NCBI GenBank assembly: GCA_902787755.1
Contig: CADAHL010000008.1
Coordinates: 1-64,000 of the forward strand
Direction: 5' to 3'
From: Oscillospiraceae bacterium
Lineage (GTDB): Bacteria > Bacillota > Clostridia > Oscillospirales > Oscillospiraceae
DNA length: 64,000 bases
This document shows, one piece after another, positions 52,759-60,040 of the stretch (the first letter of the stretch is position 1; every line of letters begins with the position of its first letter). The translations under genes were made by a program, and so were the position numbers. The notes under the pieces are model-generated. The model saw nothing but the letters and a program-made list of their open reading frames with translations. It was not told the origin of the DNA and did not search any database.

Positions 52759-54779
52759 AATTTGACCATCGCTTTGTGCTGAAAACCGCAGCTTCCTCCC
52801 ATCGGGAATATACCGCCGACGGGGTCACCATGCGTCTGGACTTTCTGCGGCACATGCTGCGTGTTTCCCTGCGGCATGAGGGTACCCGGCTGCTGCCCAC
52901 CTGGAGCGTGTGTCCCAAGGGGACCGAGTGCCCCTGGGAGGGCCGGGACAAGCTGTCCCTGGACGGGTTGGAGACCGTCTCGCCCAAGCTCCGGGAGGAT
53001 AGCGAGTCTCTGTTCTTCTCCCTGGCCGGTGTGGAGTTTACCGTGGAGAAACGGAATTTCCGCATCACCGCCCGAACGGAGCAGGGCATTCTCTACCGGG
53101 ACCGGGACGGTCTGGCCTACAACTTCCAGGGCGAACTGGGGGACGGAAGCGTCCACTATACCCGCCGGGAGCCGGAGCAGAGGATCTTCGGTCTGGGGGA
53201 CAAATGCGGACCGGTTAACAAAAACGGGATGCATTTTGTTTTAGGCGCCGGAGATTCCATGGGCTTTCGGGCCGAAAGCAGCGACCCCCTGTACAAGCAA
53301 GTCCCCTTCTATATCTGCGAAAACAGCGCCGGCAGTTATGGTCTGTATTACGACACCTATTCTCAGGGCAGCATGGACTTCGGTCGGGAACACGACAACT
53401 ACTTTGAGCCCTTCAACAGTACTCGCTTTGAAGAGGAGAATCTGGTCTTTTATCTGATCCTGGGTACGACTCCGGAGATCCTGCAGCGCTTTACCGCCCT
53501 CTGCGGCGGGAACGCCCCGGTCCCGGACTGGGCCTTCCGCTATTGCGGCAGCACCATGGAGTACACCGACGCGCCGGACTCGGACAAGCGGCTTCGTGAC
53601 TTTGTCCGCCGCTGCGAAACAGAAGGGATCCGGGCGGGCGGCTTTTACCTCTCCAGCGGCTACACTCAGATCGGGGATCGCCGTTGCGTTTTCCATTGGA
53701 ACCGCGACAAGATCCCTTCTCCCGAGGATCTGGCCACCTTCTTTCGCTCCCATGGTCTGGAACTCCTGCCCAACGTAAAGCCCGCCTTTCTGACCGAACA
53801 CCCGCTGTATAATAGGATCGCGGAGGAGGGCTGGTTCCTTCATTACGCCGACGGTCAGCCTGCCCGCTTCCCCTTCTGGGGCGGCATGGCCAGCTATCTG
53901 GACTTCACCCACCCCGGCGCGATCGCCTTCTGGAAAGCCTGCGTTCGGGAGCAGCTCATTGACAAGGGCTATCGGAATATCTGGAACGACAACAATGAGT
54001 ACGACGTCTGGGACCGGGAAGTTCTGGCTCACGGCTTCGGGCAGGAGCTGCCCGCCCGGCTCATTCGCCCGGCCTTCTCCTTTCTTATGGCCCGGGCCAG
54101 CAGGGAGGCTTGTCTGGAAGCCGGGATCAAGACGCCCATGAACGTGTCCCGCTGCGGCATTGCGGGAACCCAGCGGGTGGCCAGCACCTGGACCGGGGAT
54201 AATCTGACCGACTTCCGGGATCTGCGCTGGAACCACCGGCAGGCCATGACCTTGTCTCTCTCCGGCTTCGGCTTCTTCGGCCAGGATATCGGCGGCTTCT
54301 CCGGTCCCAGGCCCTCGGAGGAGCTCTTCTTCCGCTGGCTGCAGTACGGGCTGTTCACCCCGCGCTTTGTGCTCCACTCCTGGAAGCCCGGTGAGGCAGC
54401 CACCATGCCCTGGCTCTATCCGGAGCGCATGGACGCGGTACGGCGGCTTTTCGATCTCCGGGAGCGGCTTCTGCCCTACTTTTCCCGGGAAATGGAGCGC
54501 TGTGTCCGGGAGGATCAGCCCCTCATTTACCCGGTCTTCCTGCGGCAGCCGGACTATGACAGTGAAAGCGACTGCTTCTTTTGCGGCGATACGCTCCTGG
54601 CCTGCCCGGTGTTCGACGAGGGAGCTTCCTCCGTCACCGTGGAATTGCCCCGGATCGTCGCCCTCTGGCAGCTCCGGGGCGAGGGCAAGGCGCTGCCCGG
54701 AGGCAGCCGCGTGACAGTCCCCTGCTCTTACCTGGACGAACCGGTCTGGTTCATCCCCGACGGCACAGAGCTTTCTTGA
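52755..54779 (+). CDS. GH31 glycosidase (alpha-glucosidase/alpha-xylosidase family)
   Basis: A 674-residue cytoplasmic enzyme with N-terminal beta-sandwich, TIM barrel and C-terminal beta domains. The nucleophile is Asp412 in IWNDNNEYDVW (GH31 WxDMNE position) and the acid/base is Asp482 in TWTGDN. EQRIFGLGDKCGPVNK matches the family's N-terminal region. The start overlaps the carboxylesterase stop (ATGA). It hydrolyses alpha-linked glucosides, xylosides or sulfoquinovosides; the exact substrate is open. Confidence 0.88.
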   Translation: MKFDHRFVLKTAASSHREYTADGVTMRLDFLRHMLRVSLRHEGTRLLPTWSVCPKGTECPWEGRDKLSLDGLETVSPKLREDSESLFFSLAGVEFTVEKRNFRITARTEQGILYRDRDGLAYNFQGELGDGSVHYTRREPEQRIFGLGDKCGPVNKNGMHFVLGAGDSMGFRAESSDPLYKQVPFYICENSAGSYGLYYDTYSQGSMDFGREHDNYFEPFNSTRFEEENLVFYLILGTTPEILQRFTALCGGNAPVPDWAFRYCGSTMEYTDAPDSDKRLRDFVRRCETEGIRAGGFYLSSGYTQIGDRRCVFHWNRDKIPSPEDLATFFRSHGLELLPNVKPAFLTEHPLYNRIAEEGWFLHYADGQPARFPFWGGMASYLDFTHPGAIAFWKACVREQLIDKGYRNIWNDNNEYDVWDREVLAHGFGQELPARLIRPAFSFLMARASREACLEAGIKTPMNVSRCGIAGTQRVASTWTGDNLTDFRDLRWNHRQAMTLSLSGFGFFGQDIGGFSGPRPSEELFFRWLQYGLFTPRFVLHSWKPGEAATMPWLYPERMDAVRRLFDLRERLLPYFSREMERCVREDQPLIYPVFLRQPDYDSESDCFFCGDTLLACPVFDEGASSVTVELPRIVALWQLRGEGKALPGGSRVTVPCSYLDEPVWFIPDGTELS

Positions 54780-54794
54780 ACCATCTTGACGCAG

Positions 54795-54829
54795 ACAAGG
54801 ACTCCCCGATCACAGGGAGTCCTTGTTTG
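54795..54829. terminator. Bidirectional terminator between GH31 and anti-sigma gene
   Basis: ACAAGGACTCCC and GGGAGTCCTTGT, 12 bp perfect, with a T-rich plus-strand tail. It lies between convergent operons. Confidence 0.85.
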
Positions 54830-54845
54830 CGTTTTCTGTTCGGTT

Positions 54846-56144
54846 TCATTTCCCAATGTTGGAATAGCAGATCGCGTCGGCAATGGCATCCAGATCAGCG
54901 TCGCTCATACCGGGAGCGCCCTGGATTTCTTCGTTGAAGAAGGACTCCGGCAGGTATACATAAATAAACGCCCGGTTTCCGTTACGAAGGATCGTCACCT
55001 CGGTCCCGTCCGGACACACATGACTTCTCTCGGTAAAGGCCGACCGATCCTCCACCTGATCCACCACCTCGGTGCCGGAGGACAGGGTGCCGTACATGGA
55101 ATTATATCCGTAGCAGGTGATTTGCGTGCCGTTTTCCAGGGTGTAATACCAGCTGACGCAGAAGGTTCCCTCGTCAAAGTAATAGAACTTGTCGTAGCCC
55201 TCCGGCACCTGATAGAAGAAAGTTCCGTGGCAGCCCACCTGGGCGATCCGGTCGGTGAGTTCGGCGTTTGTCAGCCATTGAGGGCCGGAGAAGTCGATTT
55301 CCGGGCTGGAGGTGCCGGTCTCGGCGTCCATCCGCTCCCGGCTCTCCTTTACCGTCTCCCAGCTCCACAGGAGAGTGCTTCCGCCCCTGAGTTTGAGACC
55401 GTATCTGGCGGCGATCTCCTCCAGAGCCGCCTCGTCTTCCGCATTGTTGCAGCCGTAATTGAAGTCATATCTGCTCTCGAAGAGCATCATGGCATCCAGC
55501 TGGCTGATGTACTCGTCCCAGGCTTCATAGTCCTCCGGCGTCACAGTCCGCTCCTCTATCAGAGTATCCGGATCATAGACGGGCGATCCGTTGTCGTCCC
55601 CAATGGGCCCGGCGCTGTAGAAGCGGAGGATCCCGCTGCCATCGGACTGCAGCTCTTCATCGCTGAAGAAGGCCCCTGTCGGCATACGGAAGGCCTCCGG
55701 CTCCTGAGGCATGGGTCGACTCGCCTTGTAATCCGACCACTCCGCCCAGGCGGCCTTGCTGTTTTCCAGCATGGCGACAACAGCCGGATCCATGTCCTCC
55801 GGCGCTTCCTGAGGCTGGGTCAGGGAGACTCGCCCGCCCTCGGGATTTTCCGTCACTTCCCAGTTGCCGTTCTCCTGCCGCTGATACTCATATACCGGCT
55901 GTCCGTCGTCGATAAGGATGGCCCGCGGCCCCAGAAGTCCCGCGGCGTAGGCTGTCGCCGTAAGCAGGCACACCACCACCGCCGCGATGAGCAGCATACG
56001 CAGCCATCTGCGCCGGGGTTTCACGTTCTTTCCGTACATCTTCGTCTCCTTCCCGGAGTCGGTCGCCGGGTCATACAGAGCCGCTTCCATCACATACCGG
56101 TCGCGGATCCCGTTCAGCGCCTGGTCCAGCACCTCTTTTTTCAT
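54846..56144 (-). CDS. Membrane anti-sigma-like protein (third pair)
   Basis: A 432-residue protein: cytoplasmic head about 1-45, membrane helix about 47-68 (RMLLIAAVVVCLLTATAYAAGL), and a long exported region with many acidic and aromatic residues but no recognised domain. The frame extends to 56564, but the ATG at 56144 overlaps the sigma stop (ATGA). The head-helix layout, with TAYAAG right after the helix, resembles the two anti-sigma proteins at 32-35 kb. Confidence 0.75.
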   Translation of the reverse strand: MKKEVLDQALNGIRDRYVMEAALYDPATDSGKETKMYGKNVKPRRRWLRMLLIAAVVVCLLTATAYAAGLLGPRAILIDDGQPVYEYQRQENGNWEVTENPEGGRVSLTQPQEAPEDMDPAVVAMLENSKAAWAEWSDYKASRPMPQEPEAFRMPTGAFFSDEELQSDGSGILRFYSAGPIGDDNGSPVYDPDTLIEERTVTPEDYEAWDEYISQLDAMMLFESRYDFNYGCNNAEDEAALEEIAARYGLKLRGGSTLLWSWETVKESRERMDAETGTSSPEIDFSGPQWLTNAELTDRIAQVGCHGTFFYQVPEGYDKFYYFDEGTFCVSWYYTLENGTQITCYGYNSMYGTLSSGTEVVDQVEDRSAFTERSHVCPDGTEVTILRNGNRAFIYVYLPESFFNEEIQGAPGMSDADLDAIADAICYSNIGK

Positions 56145-56698
56145 ACGGCGATCCCCTCCTTCATCAAGTATTGTTTCAGTTTTTCCCTGCTGCGTCTCAG
56201 ACGCAGGGTGACGGCGTTGGGACTCAGCCCCAGTATGGAGGCGATATCCTGCACGGAATCTGCAAACCAGTATCTCCGCACAAAGGCCACGCGGCTTTCC
56301 TTGTCCAGGGTGCCGAGAAAACGGTCGATGCTCCGCCCCAGCTCCTTTGCATCCAGGAGATCCTCCGGACCGGAGGGCGCCGCCAGGCAGTCCTCCAGCT
56401 CCTCCAGGGCCACGTCGTAGGGGCTGGACCGCTTCTGCGCCGTATTCCTGCGCAGGCAGCCCACCGCAAGGTTTCTGGTAATGCGCAGGGCGTAGCTCAG
56501 CAGCGGTTCGGGCCGTTTGGGCGGGATCGTGTTCCATAGGCTCAGCCAGGTATCGCTGACGCATTCCTCCGCGTCCCTCTGGTCGTGCACGATATTCCAG
56601 GCGGTACGCCGGAGGATCCCTCCATACTTTTTGGAAACTTCGCCGATGGCCTGTTCCGAGCGCTCAAAGAACAGGTCCAGGATCCTGTTATCTTCCAT
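56141..56698 (-). CDS. ECF-type sigma factor (third copy)
   Basis: A 185-residue factor: region 2 with RDAEECVSDTWLSLWNTIPP, region 4 with VQDIASILGLSPNAVTLRL. The ATG at 56698 has AAAGGAGGGA upstream; the longer frame to 56884 does not. It differs in sequence from the tandem pair at 31.8/33.3 kb (SDTWLSLW rather than SDVFLSLW) and is a separate lineage, although the length is the same. Overlaps its anti-sigma gene by 4 bases. Confidence 0.85.
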   Translation of the reverse strand: MEDNRILDLFFERSEQAIGEVSKKYGGILRRTAWNIVHDQRDAEECVSDTWLSLWNTIPPKRPEPLLSYALRITRNLAVGCLRRNTAQKRSSPYDVALEELEDCLAAPSGPEDLLDAKELGRSIDRFLGTLDKESRVAFVRRYWFADSVQDIASILGLSPNAVTLRLRRSREKLKQYLMKEGIAV

Positions 56699-56769
56699 GG
56701 CTTCGTTCCCTCCTTTCCGTCTCACCCATATACTCGCAAAGACGGAGATGAATCTTTCTTCAGAAAATG

Positions 56770-56797
56770 AAAAACCCGCCGGTTGTTTCCGGCGGGT
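56770..56797 (-). terminator. Terminator after second GPH symporter
   Basis: ACCCGCCGG and CCGGCGGGT with a TTGTTT loop; TTTTT on the minus strand. Confidence 0.8.
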
Positions 56798-56810
56798 GGA
56801 AAACATAGTC

Positions 56811-58292
56811 TCAGATCTCGATCTCTCTGGCCTCCAGCGCTTCCCGGAGCTTCTGCTCTTTGTCCTGCTGCAGCCGGGCCACACGCAGTCGGTTCAGCGG
56901 ATACCAGACAAAGAGGATCAGACTCATAAGGCCGAACAGAACGGCCGGAATGAGCGTTGCCAGATCGTACATGCTCTTCAGGTTCGCAAGGGTCTGGACC
57001 GCGCCCTTCTCGTAGCGATAGTTCATCCGCAGCAGCGCTCCGTTGACGCACACCGCGGAGAGCACCTGACCCAGCTTCCGGAAGAAGTTGAAAACCGAAT
57101 AGGCGGTGCCGTCGTCCCGGCTTCCCGTGCTGACCTCCAGATCGTCGATGGCGTCGGTCACCATGGCCCAAAGCTGCATCACCAGGGTGGTCAGTCCACA
57201 GCCGGACACAAAGCACAGCACCAGGAACACCCACATCAGCACGCCCGGATCCATTCCCCGGAGGAAAAACAGCGCCAGATTCGCCAGGGCCGCCGCCAGG
57301 GTCCCTACGGCGCAGATCTCCTTCTTGCCCAGCTTTCTTGCCAGATTGGGCAGGCAGAACATCAGCACCAGCATGGGAGAATAGGTGCAGGCCTGAGAAG
57401 CCAGGTTCATCCAGTTGGCGTGGAAATAATCGTCAAACAGATAGGTATAGAAGCTCTGGGTAAACATCTGCCCGGCCAGCAGCAGCATGGAGGCCATGCT
57501 CACCGCCACAAAGGCCCGGTTCTGAAACAGCAGCTTCATCGCTTTCACCGCGGCTCCCTTTTCCGGAGCCCGGGGCTTGGTTTTTACCCGCTCCTGATTG
57601 AGGGCAAAGGCGATCAGCAGCAGCGCCAGGGAACAGAGCGCCATAGCGATCACGCCCCGGATCACCGGCGCATACTGCATATCGGTGATGGCACGGCCGT
57701 TCTCCCCCAGGACCACATTTCCGTTCTCGTCCAGGCGCTTGGCGTAGGCGAAGCTGGCGATCAGCATGACCGGCACCGAGCCCAGGGCCGCGCCTATGGA
57801 GCGCCAGACGGACAGCTTGGAGCGCTCATGGGCGTCGGTGGTGACTACCGAGGCCAGAGAACCGTAAGGGATCTGGAGGACGGTATAAGCCATACCGAAG
57901 AATACGTAGGTACAGGTGGCGTACACGCAGGTGCGCAGCAGATTCCCCTCTTCCCCCAGGCCCGGAAAGCGCACGAACATCAGCACGCCGGACAGCGCCA
58001 GGGGCAGGGCAGCGTACAGCAGCCATTGGCGATAACGCCCGAACCGTCCCGGCTTCACCGTGTCGCAGATCCGGCCCATGATGGGATCGTTGATGGCGTC
58101 CCAGATCCGGGCGCCGATGAACATCAGCATGATGAACAGCGGGCTCAGGTGGAAGATGTCGGTGTAAAACTTCTGCAGCAGGGTGGTCACAAGGCTGAAG
58201 ATCAGACAGCCCGTGGTGTCCACCATGGCATAGCCCAGGTAATCCTTGAATTTCAGTCCGCTGGTGCGGGCGATATAGGACGTGTCAGACAC
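56811..58292 (-). CDS. GPH-family sugar:cation symporter (second)
   Basis: A 493-residue transporter with about 12 helices and the GPH signature DAINDPIMGRICD near residues 64-76, then GRFGRYRQW. The substrate is unknown. Only 3 bp after the pyruvate-kinase-like gene and last in the four-gene operon 59615-56811. Confidence 0.87.
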   Translation of the reverse strand: MSDTSYIARTSGLKFKDYLGYAMVDTTGCLIFSLVTTLLQKFYTDIFHLSPLFIMLMFIGARIWDAINDPIMGRICDTVKPGRFGRYRQWLLYAALPLALSGVLMFVRFPGLGEEGNLLRTCVYATCTYVFFGMAYTVLQIPYGSLASVVTTDAHERSKLSVWRSIGAALGSVPVMLIASFAYAKRLDENGNVVLGENGRAITDMQYAPVIRGVIAMALCSLALLLIAFALNQERVKTKPRAPEKGAAVKAMKLLFQNRAFVAVSMASMLLLAGQMFTQSFYTYLFDDYFHANWMNLASQACTYSPMLVLMFCLPNLARKLGKKEICAVGTLAAALANLALFFLRGMDPGVLMWVFLVLCFVSGCGLTTLVMQLWAMVTDAIDDLEVSTGSRDDGTAYSVFNFFRKLGQVLSAVCVNGALLRMNYRYEKGAVQTLANLKSMYDLATLIPAVLFGLMSLILFVWYPLNRLRVARLQQDKEQKLREALEAREIEI

Positions 58293-58295
58293 GGC

Positions 58296-59273
58296 TCATT
58301 CTCCCCTTTCCTTCCGGTAGCGCTCCGCCTCGCCGGCGCAGCGGCAGAGGTATTCCATCACTTGAACCGGATAGTCCCCCACAGCGGTCTCTCCGGTGAC
58401 CATCACGGCTGCGGCCCCGTCCAGCACGGCGTTGAAAATATCACTGACCTCCGCCCTGGTCGGCACCGGACTGCGCTCCATGGAGGAGAGCATCTGCGTT
58501 ACCACCAGGAAGGGCATTCCCTGTTCCCGACAGACTTCGGAGATCTCCTTCTGAACTCGGGGCAGTTCCCACAGGGGCATGGCGTTGCCCAGATCGCCCC
58601 GGGCGATGACGATCACGTCCGCCGCCGGCATAAGTTGGCGAAGATGGGCCACTCCCTCCCGGTTCTCGATCTTGGCATAGATCTTCACGTCCCCGCATCC
58701 TGCCTCGTCCAGCGCCTGCCGCAGTTCCTCCAGATCCTCCCGGGATCGAACGAAGGGCTGCATCACCTCGTCCACGCCGTATTCTTTGGCCTGTCGGATA
58801 TTTTCCCGGTCCGCCTCCGTCAAAGCGGGCAGCCGGATCGTCAGTCCCGGCGCCGCCACGCTCTTCCGGCTCTGCAGGATCCCGCCCCGCAGCACCAGCG
58901 CCTGGTCCGCCCCGGTCAGCCGCACAAGCAGCTTGCCGTCGTCCAGCAACAGCTCCTGTCCCGGTGCCATCTGATCCCGCAGCGCGTCCGGCAGCTTCAG
59001 AAGGTCGAGGGAGATCTCCTCCCCTTCCCGGAGCGCCAGCGGCTCCCGCAGCGCCCCGATCCGCAGCTCCGGTCCCTGCATGTCCACCAGCAGTTTGCAC
59101 CGAAGTCCTGTGTTCGCCTCCGCCTGCCGCAGCGCCCGAATCTCCGGCGCCGCCTCAGACAGGCTCAGATGGGACAGGTTCAGCCTCACGCCGCACATCC
59201 CCGCGCGCAGCATCTTTTCCAGCACCTCCGGCTGAACGCAGGCCGGCCCCAGGGTCCCGTAACACTCAATCAT
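58296..59273 (-). CDS. Pyruvate kinase-like protein lacking the C-terminal domain
   Basis: 325 residues against about 470 or more for normal pyruvate kinase. Barrel motifs are intact: CYGTLGPAC, RLNLSH (Arg30, Asn32), VDMQGPELRIG, KIENREG (Lys201, Glu203), IARGDLG (Asp227), TQML (Thr260) and VTGETAVGDYP. The B-domain-like insert (about 75-150) is present, but the protein ends where the regulatory C domain should begin. That domain holds the allosteric site and much of the tetramer interface. Encoded in a sugar-symporter operon rather than with glycolytic genes, so a specialised phospho-keto-acid or aldolase-like reaction is possible. Catalysis as pyruvate kinase is not excluded. Confidence 0.8.
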   Translation of the reverse strand: MIECYGTLGPACVQPEVLEKMLRAGMCGVRLNLSHLSLSEAAPEIRALRQAEANTGLRCKLLVDMQGPELRIGALREPLALREGEEISLDLLKLPDALRDQMAPGQELLLDDGKLLVRLTGADQALVLRGGILQSRKSVAAPGLTIRLPALTEADRENIRQAKEYGVDEVMQPFVRSREDLEELRQALDEAGCGDVKIYAKIENREGVAHLRQLMPAADVIVIARGDLGNAMPLWELPRVQKEISEVCREQGMPFLVVTQMLSSMERSPVPTRAEVSDIFNAVLDGAAAVMVTGETAVGDYPVQVMEYLCRCAGEAERYRKERGE

Positions 59274-59286
59274 GTCCTTGTTCCTC

Positions 59287-59511
59287 TCAGTAGATGGTTT
59301 TCAGTTCTTTTTCAGAGACGCCGTAGTCCCGACAAAAGCCCTCCAGATCCCGGGGCTCCCGGATCAGTACCAGTTCGTGCAGCTTTCCGGTGCTTCTGTC
59401 CCGCATACAGGCGACCTTCTCTCCGGTACAGATACTCTGTCGGATCACCGGCTCGTACCGGTCCCGGGGCCAGGCGGTATTCACGGGCTTTTCTCTGTGA
59501 AACCAACTCAT
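59287..59511 (-). CDS. Small conserved protein of symporter operon
   Basis: A 74-residue soluble protein starting MSWFHREKPVNTAWPRDRYE, with SICTGEKVACMRDRSTGKLH and a C-terminal GVSEKELKTIY. I recall similar short proteins beside Clostridial transporter genes but cannot name a family. Its ATG overlaps the stop of the 35-residue peptide (ATGA), and it ends 13 bp before the pyruvate-kinase-like gene. Confidence 0.7.
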   Translation of the reverse strand: MSWFHREKPVNTAWPRDRYEPVIRQSICTGEKVACMRDRSTGKLHELVLIREPRDLEGFCRDYGVSEKELKTIY

Positions 59512-59615
59512 GTCTTTCCCTCCAGTTTTTCACCGATCCGCTCCATTCCGCGGATGCACAGGGCGGATACAAAGGCCAGCAGCCCCAGAGCCAGGGCCGC
59601 TTCTTTCAGCTTCAT
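59508..59615 (-). CDS. 35-residue single-helix membrane peptide
   Basis: Starts ATG at 59615 with a strong GGAGGGAGGGA ribosome binding site 5 to 6 bases upstream, and its stop overlaps the next gene by 4 bases. The sequence MKLKEAALALGLLAFVSALC is followed by IRGMERIGEKLEGKT: one membrane-spanning segment and a charged cytoplasmic tail. The start site and overlap support a real small protein. Probably an accessory subunit of the symporter (inference). Confidence 0.72.
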   Translation of the reverse strand: MKLKEAALALGLLAFVSALCIRGMERIGEKLEGKT

Positions 59616-59644
59616 GCCGATCCCTCCCTCCAGCTGTTTAAATC

Positions 59645-59673
59645 AGTATATTCCTTTTTCCTTTGGGATTCAA
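59645..59673 (-). promoter_or_regulatory. Promoter of symporter operon
   Basis: Minus strand TTGAAT, 17 bases, TATACT, about 30 bases before the 35-residue peptide. Its -35 is 3 bp from that of the divergent promoter at 59677-59706. Confidence 0.65.
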
Positions 59674-59676
59674 GAC

Positions 59677-59706
59677 TTGGCAGGAGCCGGACAAAAGAGT
59701 TATAAT
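59677..59706 (+). promoter_or_regulatory. Promoter of 82-residue protein gene
   Basis: TTGGCA, 18 bases, TATAAT, 33 bases before the ATG at 59740. Confidence 0.65.
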
Positions 59707-59739
59707 GCTGTCAGATGCCAAATTCAGGAGGATGCGACC

Positions 59740-59988
59740 ATGTTTCTCAAGCTCACCAAAGCCTTCGGAAAGCCCATCTGCGTCTGCCTCTACGCCGCCT
59801 TTGCCTGGCTGGCGGCCAAAAAGAAGCCCCTGCCTCTGCTGATCCTCTTTGCCATGCATCTGTGCGAAACCCTGACCATTGGCCGAAAGGTGGCGAAGGA
59901 TCGCGCCGTTCCGGCCCCGGAATGGATCGCCCAGTGTCTGGCCTTTGGCTTCACCTGGTGGCTGCCGCTGAAAAGCGAAATGGAATAA
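59740..59988 (+). CDS. Small membrane protein, 82 residues
   Basis: ATG at 59740 preceded by CAGGAGG. Hydrophobic segments at about 12-26 (ICVCLYAAFAWLAA), 31-46 and 62-76 flank short charged loops (KKKP, RKVAKDR). No recognised family. Monocistronic between a clear promoter and a terminator, divergent from the symporter operon. Confidence 0.65.
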   Translation: MFLKLTKAFGKPICVCLYAAFAWLAAKKKPLPLLILFAMHLCETLTIGRKVAKDRAVPAPEWIAQCLAFGFTWWLPLKSEME

Positions 59989-59996
59989 AGAGTGCA

Positions 59997-60036
59997 AACA
60001 GGACCGGACTGCCGTTGTACGCAGCCCGGTCCTGTT
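59997..60036. terminator. Bidirectional terminator between small protein and OYE reductase
   Basis: AACAGGACCGG and CCGGTCCTGTT, 11 bp perfect, between convergent genes. Confidence 0.75.
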
Positions 60037-60040
60037 CCAG

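Noticed and set aside
56517..59705. 1062-codon plus-strand ORF
   Set aside because: Crosses several minus-strand genes with clear overlaps and ribosome binding sites.
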